A DNA stretch of 64,000 nt from positions 620,001 through 684,000 of the forward strand of contig NZ_CP079925.1 in NCBI RefSeq assembly GCF_019355935.1, in the 5' to 3' direction. Below are positions 7,956 to 16,107 of this stretch, in pieces (position 1 is the first letter of the stretch; every line of letters begins with the position of its first letter). A model generated the notes under the pieces. It saw only the letters and a program-made list of their open reading frames with translations, ran no database searches and was not told the origin of the DNA. The translations under genes and the position numbers were made by a program. Source of the DNA: Comamonas sp. Y33R10-2 (GTDB lineage Bacteria; Pseudomonadota; Gammaproteobacteria; Burkholderiales; Burkholderiaceae_C).

Positions 7956-10262
7956 TTAGCGACCGCGCAGAAAGAGTGCATCTAACTCTTTCATTGTCAG
8001 TTGGCGCCAAGTGGGACGGCCGTGGTTGCACTGGTCGGAGCGGTCTGTGACTTCCATCTGGCGCAGCAGGGCGTTCATCTCATCGAGGGTGAGCTTGCGG
8101 TTGGCACGCACCGCGCCGTGGCAGGCCATGGTGGCCAAAATCTCATTGCGCGCGCGTTGCACCACGGTGCTGGCGTCATGCTGAGCCAACTCAGCCAGCA
8201 CGCTGCGGGCCAGCTCTACCGCATCCCCCTGCGCCAAAGTGGCTGGTACTGCGCGCACGGCTAATGTTTTGGGCGAGAAGGGCGAGACCTCCATGCCCAG
8301 CGCCAGCAAGGTGTCTGCATGGGCTTCGGCAGTGGCGACTTCTTCACGCGTAGCGGCAAAGGTGGCGGGAATGAGCAGGGGTTGGCTGGGAATGTTTTCC
8401 TCGCCATTTTGCGTATTGACCGCGTTCTTGAGCTGCTCGTAGACGATGCGCTCGTGGGCGGCATGCATGTCCACGATGATCATGCCCTGACTGTTCTCGG
8501 CCAGGATATAGACACCATGCAACTGCGCCACGGCGCGGCCTAGCGGCCAGACGGGGGCGGTGTCTGCGCTGGCTACATGTGCACTTGCTGTAGTTGCAGC
8601 GGTTACAGGCTGGGCCGGGTTTTGTGGGGCCGCAGCAGCCGGTTGACGCACCTCGGCTGTCGCTGTTTTAGCTATTAACTCTGTAGCTGCAGGTGCTTCT
8701 TGTACCTGCGCTGCTAGTGTTTTTCGCTGAAAGTAGCTGGACTGACCTGATGGGCGCAGCTTGATGTTTTCGCCTTCCGGTTGAGGCACCGGGCTGGGCA
8801 TGGGGATGGTGTTGGTAATCGGCGCTTGGCTGGCAGGGAATGCAGGCGCTAATGGTGTTGTTGGTACAGGTGCTTGGGCGAACGGGGCTGGTTCTACCGC
8901 AACTTCTGCTGTCGCTGTCGTTACTTCAACAGCTGTTGCAGTCACAGCAGGAGTAGCCGCTGAAGGTGTGGCCACTTGCTCGCGCATGGGCTCCCAGAGC
9001 TTGGCCAGATCGCTGACGGGGTTGCCAACCAAGGGCTCGCCAAAGCTCATGCGGGTTTGAGGCCAAGCAGGGGCGTTGACTGGTTGGGCCGCCGCTGCGG
9101 CTGATTCATCGCTCAGGCTTGGTTGGCGAGCGGCTTCTTGCACAGCAGCTTCTTGTGCCGCGGCTTGCACCACTGCAGCTGCGCGGGGCGTGGCCAGCGC
9201 ATTTTCAATCGCATGGCGCACGGCTTGGTGCACTTCACGGCTTTCGCGAAAGCGCACTTCGATCTTGGTGGGGTGTACGTTCACATCGACGCGCGATGGG
9301 TCGATCTGGATGTAGAGCGCGTAAATGGGCTGCTTGTTGCCGTGAAGAATGTCTTCGTAGGCAGAGCGGGCGGCATGGGTCAGCACCTTGTCGCGCACAA
9401 AGCGGCCGTTGACGTAGCAAAACTGGTGATCAGGCTTAGAGCGCGCGGCATCAGGCACGCCAGCGCGGCCGGTGACATGCACGGGGCCAGACCAGTGGTC
9501 TACGATGACGGAGTTGGCGACAAACTTCTCGCCCAGTACATCGGCCAGTCGGCTGGCAATGGCTTCCTCTGGCGTGCCAGTGGCTGCGCGCCACTGCTCG
9601 ACCAGTTTGCCTTCATGCCAAATGGCAAAGCCCACATCGGGGCGGGCTAGTGCATGGCGACGAACGGCTTCTACGCAGTGAGCCAGTTCGGTGGCGTCGG
9701 TCTTGAGGAATTTGCGGCGAGCAGGGGTCGAGAAGAACAGCTCTTTGACTTCGACTGTGGTGCCTTGGTTGCGGGCGGCAGGGCGCAGCTCGCCACTGCG
9801 GGCGTCCAGCAGATAGGCCGAGTCTTGCCCTGCGGGTCGTGAAAAGATGGAGGTCTCGGATACCGAGGCAATCGCGGCTAGCGCTTCGCCTCGAAAGCCC
9901 ATAGTGGCTACGGTTTCCAAATCATGCAGATCGGTGATCTTGCTGGTGGCGTGGCGGCGCAAGGCCACGGGCAGCTCTTCGCGGGGAATGCCGCAGCCGT
10001 CGTCTTCCACCGCAATCAGACGCACACCACCGGCCAGCAGGCGCAGGGTGATCTGGCTGGCGCCGGAGTCGAGCGCGTTATCCACCAGTTCGCGCACCAC
10101 GGAGGCGGGGCGCTCCACCACCTCGCCGGCGGCGATCTGACTGATCAGCTCGTCGGGCAAATCGCGGATAGGCCGACGCGCCTGCACTGCATCTGCGGTC
10201 TGGGTCATGGAGTCGGAAGGGGTGGGGGAGAGTTCGGGGCTAGATACGTTCACGGCAATCAT
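7956..10262 (-). CDS. mutL: DNA mismatch repair protein MutL
   Basis: MutL couples MutS mismatch recognition to strand removal. The N-terminal GHKL ATPase region carries IAAGEVVERP, the Mg-binding ELVDNALDSG, EDDGCGIP, RHATSKI and GFRGEALAAIASV. A ~270-residue linker rich in Ala, Pro, Thr, Val and Gln follows. The C-terminal domain has DMHAAHERIVYE, the betaproteobacterial form of the endonuclease metal motif, plus ACHGAVRANR and CNHGRPT, so this is expected to be the nicking-competent class (inference). At 768 residues it is longer than the ~615 of E. coli because of the linker. The ATG at 10262 and another at 10208 are both possible starts; neither has a clear Shine-Dalgarno site. Confidence 0.96.
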   Translation of the reverse strand: MIAVNVSSPELSPTPSDSMTQTADAVQARRPIRDLPDELISQIAAGEVVERPASVVRELVDNALDSGASQITLRLLAGGVRLIAVEDDGCGIPREELPVALRRHATSKITDLHDLETVATMGFRGEALAAIASVSETSIFSRPAGQDSAYLLDARSGELRPAARNQGTTVEVKELFFSTPARRKFLKTDATELAHCVEAVRRHALARPDVGFAIWHEGKLVEQWRAATGTPEEAIASRLADVLGEKFVANSVIVDHWSGPVHVTGRAGVPDAARSKPDHQFCYVNGRFVRDKVLTHAARSAYEDILHGNKQPIYALYIQIDPSRVDVNVHPTKIEVRFRESREVHQAVRHAIENALATPRAAAVVQAAAQEAAVQEAARQPSLSDESAAAAAQPVNAPAWPQTRMSFGEPLVGNPVSDLAKLWEPMREQVATPSAATPAVTATAVEVTTATAEVAVEPAPFAQAPVPTTPLAPAFPASQAPITNTIPMPSPVPQPEGENIKLRPSGQSSYFQRKTLAAQVQEAPAATELIAKTATAEVRQPAAAAPQNPAQPVTAATTASAHVASADTAPVWPLGRAVAQLHGVYILAENSQGMIIVDMHAAHERIVYEQLKNAVNTQNGEENIPSQPLLIPATFAATREEVATAEAHADTLLALGMEVSPFSPKTLAVRAVPATLAQGDAVELARSVLAELAQHDASTVVQRARNEILATMACHGAVRANRKLTLDEMNALLRQMEVTDRSDQCNHGRPTWRQLTMKELDALFLRGR

Positions 10263-10363
10263 TCTAGGCTGGCGCGCAAGTAGGTCGGAAAGAGAGTACT
10301 CAAGAGAGAGTTTTAACGCGGACTTGAGTGAACACTTAAGAGAGCCTTCTATTCTTCAAAAAC

Positions 10364-10394
10364 AAAAAAGAGCTGCAAAAAGCAGCTCTTTTTT
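10364..10394 (-). terminator. Terminator of the OsmB-like lipoprotein gene
   Basis: AAAAAAGAGCTGC / GCAGCTCTTTTTT hairpin with a short A loop, just past the stop codon on the minus strand; A and T runs on both sides. Confidence 0.9.
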
Positions 10395-10411
10395 ATCAGC
10401 CTCAAAAAGGC

Positions 10412-10654
10412 TTAGCGGCGGCGACCGCCCTTGGTCAGCTCATTGCCCACCAGCGCGCCAGCGGCAGCGCCACCAATGGTGCCAATAGGGCCGCCAAACA
10501 GCACATTGCCGACAGCACCACCGGCAACAGCGCCAGCGCCGATGCCTACTTGTTGGCGGCTAGGGCCGTGGGCGCAGCCACCCAGTGCCAAAGCACCGGT
10601 GAGTGTGACGGCCAGAGTCAGTGCCTTGCCATAACGCTTTGTGATCTTGTTCAT
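10412..10654 (-). CDS. OsmB-like glycine-zipper lipoprotein
   Basis: An 80-residue outer-envelope lipoprotein. The signal sequence ends in the lipobox LGGC (Cys27). The rest is a glycine-zipper region with repeated Gly/Ala spacing (GIGAGAVAGGAVGN, IGTIGGAAAGALVGN), the pattern of OsmB and of the 17-kDa antigen family. The tail is strongly basic (GGRRR). Such proteins are usually stress-induced; nothing in the upstream DNA proves this here. It lies upstream of mutL on the same strand but has its own terminator. Confidence 0.85.
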   Translation of the reverse strand: MNKITKRYGKALTLAVTLTGALALGGCAHGPSRQQVGIGAGAVAGGAVGNVLFGGPIGTIGGAAAGALVGNELTKGGRRR

Positions 10655-10984
10655 ACTCGTATTCCTCTTATCGTGCTCGTTTTACGGGCGATCCGGTCTT
10701 TGCAGACTCCTCAGAAATAAGGAGGTGTCAGGACTGGATTTGCGAGCCTGAAATCAGGCTGCTAAACAGCAATGCACGGTTTGCTGCTACATGCCTCTAA
10801 TATGCCAGCAGAAATACTAGCTGACGTAATGTTGACGTATAGATTGATTAAATCCTGTAACAAATAGCGGATTCGTGCTTTTGTTTGTTGTAGCAGGCAA
10901 GCAACTGTGCGTTGAACTTGCAAATAGCTCACTGTGCTGAGTCTCAGAAGCAGGAAGGTGTGCTCAGCCGAAGTACATTACGTG
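10655..10984. other. Divergent intergenic region between the OsmB-like gene and dedA
   Basis: About 330 bp, AT-rich, presumably holding promoters for both divergent genes. I see no gene in it. Confidence 0.4.
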
Positions 10985-11017
10985 CCGGCATGCATCGGTA
11001 TGCCGGTTTTTAATTTT
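10985..11017 (+). terminator. Terminator-like hairpin in the dedA leader
   Basis: CCGGCAT / ATGCCGG with an 8-nt loop followed by TTTTTAATTTT. It ends 13 nt before the dedA start codon. It may be an attenuator or the end of an upstream leader transcript; it also argues against the in-frame ATG at 11000 as the start, because that ATG is inside the stem. Confidence 0.6.
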
Positions 11018-11029
11018 GAGGACTGTGTT

Positions 11030-11692
11030 TTGGAAATCATTCAGTTTTTGATCGACTTCATCCTGCATATTGACAAGCACCTGCAAGCCTTTGTGGTGGC
11101 TTATGGCCCTTGGGTATATGCCTTGTTGTTCATCATCGTGTTTGTGGAAACCGGTGTGGTGGTGATGCCCTTTTTGCCCGGTGATTCGCTGATGTTCATC
11201 GTGGGCGCTTTGTGCGGCGCGGGTTATATGAACTATCCGCTGGCGGTGGCGGTGCTACTGACGGCGGCCATTTTGGGTGACCAGAGCAATTACATGATTG
11301 GTCGTTATTTAGGGCCCAAAGTCTTCCAGTGGGAAAACTCGCGCTGGTTTAATCGCAAGGCCTTCGATCAGGCCCATAACTTCTACGAGCGCTACGGCGG
11401 CGTGACTATCATCTTGGCGCGCTTTATGCCCTTTATCCGCACCTTTGCCCCCTTTGTTGCGGGCGTGGCGCACATGAACCGCGCTAAGTTCAGCATGTTT
11501 AACGTGGTGGGAGCGGTGTTGTGGGTGGTGGGCATCAGCGCTGCGGGCTACTTCTTTGGCAATATGGAATGGGTAAAGAACAACCTCGAAAAAATCATCT
11601 GGGGCTTGATTTTGGTGCCAGGTCTGATCGCCATCTTCGGCGCTTGGCGCGCCGGCAAGGCAGACAAGGCGCAGAAGGTTAAACCCGTCTAA
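11030..11692 (+). CDS. DedA-family membrane protein
   Basis: An inner-membrane protein of the DedA (SNARE-associated, VTT) superfamily, implicated in undecaprenyl-phosphate or phospholipid recycling and membrane homeostasis. It shows the family's re-entrant motif FVETGVVVMPFLPGDSLMF, then GDQSNYMIGRYLG and ILARFMPFIRTFAPFVAG. I choose the TTG at 11030 as the start: GAGGA ends 7 nt before it and the protein then begins with LEIIQFLIDF, as in relatives. That gives 220 residues; the frame is open further upstream to 10934. It converges on amiC with a bidirectional terminator between. Confidence 0.9.
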   Translation: MEIIQFLIDFILHIDKHLQAFVVAYGPWVYALLFIIVFVETGVVVMPFLPGDSLMFIVGALCGAGYMNYPLAVAVLLTAAILGDQSNYMIGRYLGPKVFQWENSRWFNRKAFDQAHNFYERYGGVTIILARFMPFIRTFAPFVAGVAHMNRAKFSMFNVVGAVLWVVGISAAGYFFGNMEWVKNNLEKIIWGLILVPGLIAIFGAWRAGKADKAQKVKPV

Positions 11693-11752
11693 GCTTCAAA
11701 TTTAATAGCGCATTGCGCTTGTAAATAAAAGACTTCGGCCTTTTTGGCTCAT

Positions 11753-11790
11753 AAAAAAGCCCCTGCATTCAAAGTGCAGGGGCTTTTTTT
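11753..11790. terminator. Bidirectional terminator between dedA and amiC
   Basis: AAAAAAGCCCCTGCA / TGCAGGGGCTTTTTTT hairpin. It serves both convergent genes. Confidence 0.92.
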
Positions 11791-11810
11791 GTGGGCTTGT
11801 TCAAAAGCGC

Positions 11811-13322
11811 TTAAACCGATCGGCTGCGCGCCAGTGGCGGGTTGCGTTCAAAGTAGCTGCGAATGCCGCGCATCATTGCGTCTGCCAGTTGCTCGCGGTA
11901 GGCGGCTGATGCCAGTTTGGCTTCTTCCTCGGGGTTGCTGATGAAGGCAGTTTCGATCAACACACTGGGAATATCCGGCGCTTTGAGCACGGCAAACCCG
12001 GCTTGCTCTACGCGAGGCTTGTGCAGCTTGGCCATGCCGCCAATCTCGCCCAACAGGGAAGTACCGAGCTTGAGGCTGTCCTTGATCTGCGCCGTGGTGC
12101 TCATGTCCAGCAACATGCGCTGCACATGTTGGTCTTGCACGCCGCCCACATTCAGGCCGCCCACCAAGTCGGCCTGATTTTCTTTGTTAGCCAACCAGCG
12201 CGCAGCCGTGCTGGTCGCGCCGCGTTCGCTCAGTGCAAACACACTGGCGCCGCTGGCCTTGGGCGTGGTGAAGGCGTCAGCATGAATGCTGATGAATAAG
12301 TCGGCCTGCACGCGGCGGGCTTTGTCCACGCGAGTGGCCAAGGGCACAAAGAAGTCGGCATCACGCGTCATGACTGCGCGCATGGGGTTGCCGCCAATGC
12401 GAGTGTTGTTGATGCGATCACGCAGCAGATGGGCGACTTTGAGCACCACTTCTTTTTCACGCAGACCGCTAGGGCCAATGGCGCCGGGGTCTTCGCCGCC
12501 ATGGCCGGGATCTAGCACCACGATGATGATGCGGTCCGTGCTTTTAGAGGTGGCGATGTTGGTAGCAGGGGCGGGTGCTGGGGCTGGCCTTGGTGCCGGC
12601 GCAGGCGGGGCTGGCGCAGGTTTTGGCACCTGGGCAATCACAGCAGGTGCTGTAGGTGCGGCAGGTGAGGTAGCAGCAGGCACTGGCGCGCGCTGGTTTT
12701 TTTTGGCAATCAAATCCCCCAGCGGGTCAGCCTGCGGCGCAGCGGCAATGACTGCAGGAGCCGGTGTGGTGATGATGCCGGTACTGCCATTAGTCGGCGC
12801 TGCTGGTGCAGCTGCGCTGCTGGTATTTGCGTCGCGCAGGCGCTCGCTAATCAGCGCTTCTAGCGGGTCCACCGCCTTGGCGGGGTACAAGTCCAGCACC
12901 AAGCGGTGCTTGTAAGGGGCAATAGGCGCCAGAGTAAAGACCTGGGGGCGGGCCTCTTGCTTAAGGTCAATCACCAAACGCACCACGCCGGGGGAGAATT
13001 GGCCCACGCGAATGCTGGCGATGTTGGGGTCGTCTGCGCGCACCTTGGCCACCAGCTCTTTAAGCGCGGGGTTCAGGTCTAGGCCTTCCACATCCACCGC
13101 CAAGCGCGGTGGGCTGGGCACGAAGATGGGTTTGGCCGTCAGCGGAATATCGGATTCCAGCGTAACGCGGGAATAGTCCGGCGCGGGCCAGATGCGCACG
13201 GCCACGATGGAGGCGCCTTGCGCAATATGTTGGCGGCCCAGTAGCAAAACGATGCCGCCAGCTTGTAGCAGGTTGCGACGCGACAGACCGAATGGAGCAG
13301 GGGTGGGGTGTGTTTTGCTCAT
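11811..13322 (-). CDS. amiC: N-acetylmuramoyl-L-alanine amidase (AmiC type)
   Basis: A periplasmic zinc amidase that cleaves septal peptidoglycan during daughter-cell separation. The N-terminus has a twin-arginine signal (LSRRNLLQAGG) for Tat export. An AMIN domain (~35-140) targets the septum. A long Ala/Pro-rich linker leads to the Amidase_3 catalytic domain, with zinc ligands in VLDPGHGGEDPG, REKEV and SIHAD and a late catalytic Glu in ETAFISNPEEE. The 503 residues exceed E. coli AmiC (~417) because of the linker. The start overlaps the tsaE stop by 4 nt, so the two are probably translationally coupled. Confidence 0.93.
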   Translation of the reverse strand: MSKTHPTPAPFGLSRRNLLQAGGIVLLLGRQHIAQGASIVAVRIWPAPDYSRVTLESDIPLTAKPIFVPSPPRLAVDVEGLDLNPALKELVAKVRADDPNIASIRVGQFSPGVVRLVIDLKQEARPQVFTLAPIAPYKHRLVLDLYPAKAVDPLEALISERLRDANTSSAAAPAAPTNGSTGIITTPAPAVIAAAPQADPLGDLIAKKNQRAPVPAATSPAAPTAPAVIAQVPKPAPAPPAPAPRPAPAPAPATNIATSKSTDRIIIVVLDPGHGGEDPGAIGPSGLREKEVVLKVAHLLRDRINNTRIGGNPMRAVMTRDADFFVPLATRVDKARRVQADLFISIHADAFTTPKASGASVFALSERGATSTAARWLANKENQADLVGGLNVGGVQDQHVQRMLLDMSTTAQIKDSLKLGTSLLGEIGGMAKLHKPRVEQAGFAVLKAPDIPSVLIETAFISNPEEEAKLASAAYREQLADAMMRGIRSYFERNPPLARSRSV

Positions 13323-13840
13323 GCCGTAAATGCTTCAAGCACTGTGCAGCCTGCGGGGGTATTTGCTTTGAGAGTCACCTGCCGCTGCACATCGTCAATT
13401 GCTTCAATATGAATAGCTATATCTGCAACAGGTGTAACCGCTGCAGCCTTTTCAGGCCATTCTGCCAGCTTGAGTCCGGGGCTGGCAAAAATGTCTCTAA
13501 ATCCCGCGTCTTCCCATTCTCTGGGGTCGTCAAAGCGGTAAAAATCAAAGTGCCAGATAGACAAGTCGCCCGCCTCATGCGGCTCTACTACGGCGTAGGT
13601 GGGACTCTTGATACGGCCTTGCACGCCCAGGGCGCGCAGCCAGTGGCGCACAAGCGTGGTCTTGCCCGCGCCGAGGTTGCCGTCTAGCGTGACATAGGCG
13701 TTGCGCAACTGGGGCAAAGCCGCCAGTTTTTGCGCAAAACGTTCGGTATCTTGTTCGCCCTGCCAGACTATCTGTCGCTGCGCCAGCGCGGGTGCAGGAT
13801 CATTTCCTACAATTCGGGGAGTATGTTGAGCAGCAGTCAA
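13319..13840 (-). CDS. tsaE: tRNA threonylcarbamoyladenosine biosynthesis ATPase TsaE
   Basis: The ATPase subunit of the TsaBDE complex that makes t6A37 on ANN-decoding tRNAs. The Walker A motif is GNLGAGKTT; SPTYAVVEPHE and IWHFDFYRF are family signatures. The frame is open far upstream into queG on the other strand, which would give 222 residues; the family norm is ~155. I choose the TTG at 13840 because AAGGAA stands 4 nt upstream, giving 173 residues. With that start the 5' end overlaps the divergent queG by 18 bp. It is followed directly by amiC, a pairing common in proteobacteria. Confidence 0.85.
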   Translation of the reverse strand: MTAAQHTPRIVGNDPAPALAQRQIVWQGEQDTERFAQKLAALPQLRNAYVTLDGNLGAGKTTLVRHWLRALGVQGRIKSPTYAVVEPHEAGDLSIWHFDFYRFDDPREWEDAGFRDIFASPGLKLAEWPEKAAAVTPVADIAIHIEAIDDVQRQVTLKANTPAGCTVLEAFTA

Positions 13841-14893
13841 TTGATTCCTTTGATGCAAGCCTGGGCTCGCGAGCTGGGATTTTCCCAAATCGGCGTGGCG
13901 GGCGTAGATTTGTCTTCGGCAGAGCCCGGTTTGCTGCAATGGTTGGCGCAAGGGTTTCATGGAGAGATGCACTACATGCAGGCCCATGGTTTAAAACGAG
14001 CCCGCCCCGCGGAATTAGTTCCCGGAACGGTGAGCGTAATCACCGTGCGCATGGATTATCTGCCGCGCCAGACGCCCGATGGATGGCAGACCGTGGAATG
14101 GGACCGCTTAAAGCATCCTACCGAAGGCATTGTCTCCATCTACGCCCGGGGGCGCGATTATCACAAGGTTCTGCGCAACCGCTTGCAAAAGCTGGCAGAA
14201 CGTATTGCTCAGGAAATTGGCCCGTTCGGTCACCGCGCCTTTACCGACTCGGCCCCCGTGCTGGAGGCTGAGCTAGCCAGCCGCAGCGGCCAAGGCTGGC
14301 GCGGCAAGCACACGCTGGTGCTTAGCCGCGAGGCGGGATCTATGTTTTTCTTGGGCGAGATCTATGTGGACTTCGCCATCGATGCAACTGAGCCGGTTTC
14401 AGCGCACTGCGGCAATTGCACATCGTGCATAGACGCCTGCCCAACAGGCGCCATCATTGCGCCGCACAAGGTGGATGCGCGGCGTTGCATCTCTTACCTG
14501 ACGATTGAGCATTCGGGCAGCATTCCTGAAGACATGCGCCCATTGCTGGCCAACCGTATCTACGGCTGCGATGACTGCCAGCTTGCCTGCCCATGGAATA
14601 AGTTCGCCAAGGTGAGTCAGTTGCCAGACTTTGACGCCCGCGCTGGCTTGGCGGGCACGCAGCTGGTGCATTTGTTTGCTTGGGATGAAGCCACGTTTTT
14701 GCGCATTACCGAAGGCAGCCCCATTCGCCGCATAGGTCACGCCCGCTGGTTGCGCAATGTGGCCGTGGCACTTGGCAATGCCTGGCGGGAGACGGGCCAG
14801 CCTGAACTGCAAGCCGCGCTGCAAACCCGGGCCAGTCACCCAGACCCGGTAGTGGCCGAGCATGTGGCATGGGCGCTGGCGCAACGCGTCTGA
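13823..14893 (+). CDS. queG: Epoxyqueuosine reductase QueG
   Basis: A cobalamin- and 4Fe-4S-dependent reductase that performs the last step of tRNA queuosine synthesis. The two-cluster ferredoxin motif is visible as CGNCTSCIDACPTGAI and CDDCQLACPWN; GRDYHKVLRNRL and SAPVLEAELA are family segments of the cobalamin-binding region. The C-terminal part is the HEAT-like tail (RHARWLRNVAVALGN-like, here GHARWLRNVAVALGN). The ATG at 13823 follows GGGGAG; an upstream extension of 31 codons runs into tsaE and is not supported. Length 356. Confidence 0.95.
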   Translation: MLSSSQLIPLMQAWARELGFSQIGVAGVDLSSAEPGLLQWLAQGFHGEMHYMQAHGLKRARPAELVPGTVSVITVRMDYLPRQTPDGWQTVEWDRLKHPTEGIVSIYARGRDYHKVLRNRLQKLAERIAQEIGPFGHRAFTDSAPVLEAELASRSGQGWRGKHTLVLSREAGSMFFLGEIYVDFAIDATEPVSAHCGNCTSCIDACPTGAIIAPHKVDARRCISYLTIEHSGSIPEDMRPLLANRIYGCDDCQLACPWNKFAKVSQLPDFDARAGLAGTQLVHLFAWDEATFLRITEGSPIRRIGHARWLRNVAVALGNAWRETGQPELQAALQTRASHPDPVVAEHVAWALAQRV

Positions 14894-14904
14894 GTTTTAC
14901 TTCA

Positions 14905-14952
14905 ATCAGCCTCTGGCGCTTATTGGATAAGCGCTAGCAGCTATCGGATTTG
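14905..14952. repeat. Short dispersed palindromic repeat (GCGCTTAT...ATAAGCGC)
   Basis: A perfect 8-bp palindrome (14916-14923 / 14927-14934, 3-nt loop) flanked by AATCAGCCTCT on one side and AGCAGCTATC on the other. It lies in the 60-bp gap between convergent queG and the AEC transporter. I associate this sequence type with intergenic repeats of Comamonadaceae. Confidence 0.7.
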
Positions 14953-14953
14953 A

Positions 14954-15862
14954 TCAAATACCAATCAGCCACAGGCCAAACGGCAGGCTGAGCAAGCCCA
15001 GCATGGTGGATAGCGACACCAAGCTGGCCACAAACCCGCCTTCATAACCCATGCGCACGGCCAGCACATAGCAAGACGAAGCGGTAGGCAGGCTGGAGAA
15101 TGCCATCACCGCAATCGCTTGAGCGGGGTTGAGCTGGAATAACTTAATCATGGCCAGTGCAATCAGTGGCTGAATAGCGTGGCGTATGAGCAGCAGCTCG
15201 CTTGCCAGCAGCTTGTTATTGGCAAGCGCGCTGACCTTGAGGCCAGCGCCTGCGGCCATTAGCCCCAGTGCGATAGAGGCCGCGCCTAAGCGTGCCACGG
15301 GTGCTTCGAGTAACTCAGGAATTCGCAGCCCTGCCGCGTTAAAGAGAAGGGCGCTCAGGGTGCTGATGATCAGCGGGTTGCGCAGCAACTGCCCCACAAA
15401 GCTCTGGCCGCTGCCGCGCGCCATGGGCCAGACGGCGGCGATATTGCACAAGGGCACGCACACGCCAATCAACACTGAGATGTAAAGCAGTCCATCTGGC
15501 CCTGCTAGCCGCGATGCCAGGGCCAGCCCGATGAAAGAGTTGAACCGAAATGCGGTCTGCGCTGCCGATGCGTAGCTGCGCGGGTCAATGCGTTTACCCA
15601 AAAATGGTAAGTAGGGCAGGCTGTAGCTCAAGGCAATGCCTAGCACTGAGCCCAGCAAGCCCGCGCCCAGCAATTGACTGGCGTCACCCCATTGAATCGG
15701 GCTGCGCGTGATGGAGTGAAACAACAGCACCGGAAACAGCAAGTAGTACACCAACTGCTCCACCGGCTGCCAAATGCTGCGGTTGATGGGCGTAAAGCGG
15801 CACAGCACATAGCCCAGCACGATGAGAGAGAAATCGGGGAATAGCAGTTCAAGGTAGTTCAC
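14954..15862 (-). CDS. AEC-family (auxin efflux carrier type) transporter
   Basis: An inner-membrane transporter of the auxin efflux carrier / malonate permease superfamily, about 302 residues with ~10 hydrophobic helices. Family features are the N-terminal segment LELLFPDFSLIVLGYVL, VYYLLFPVLLFHS in the second helix region, a mid-protein PLCNIAAVW, and a C-terminal ASSCYVLAVRMG. The substrate is probably a small organic anion. The start is unsure: GTG at 15862 fits relatives, but a TTG at 15892 is also open; neither has a clear Shine-Dalgarno site. Confidence 0.85.
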   Translation of the reverse strand: MNYLELLFPDFSLIVLGYVLCRFTPINRSIWQPVEQLVYYLLFPVLLFHSITRSPIQWGDASQLLGAGLLGSVLGIALSYSLPYLPFLGKRIDPRSYASAAQTAFRFNSFIGLALASRLAGPDGLLYISVLIGVCVPLCNIAAVWPMARGSGQSFVGQLLRNPLIISTLSALLFNAAGLRIPELLEAPVARLGAASIALGLMAAGAGLKVSALANNKLLASELLLIRHAIQPLIALAMIKLFQLNPAQAIAVMAFSSLPTASSCYVLAVRMGYEGGFVASLVSLSTMLGLLSLPFGLWLIGI

Positions 15863-16107
15863 GGCGCATAAGCATAGGGCTTGACGCCTCAAGACTTTGC
15901 TTGGCTGAGAGAAAGCTGTCTGCTTAATTCGAGGGGTGGCGCTTACTGCTGTGGAATCTGTTGCGTACTATGCATTTGATGTTCTGCAAAGAATTTGTAT
16001 TAACCAAGGGTATCTACTTATAAATCAGGGCTAACAAGAATGTGTCGGGTTTTTGTTGGCACTTACTATCACGTCATTATTTTCTGAAATCATAAGGAGA
16101 TCCCTTC

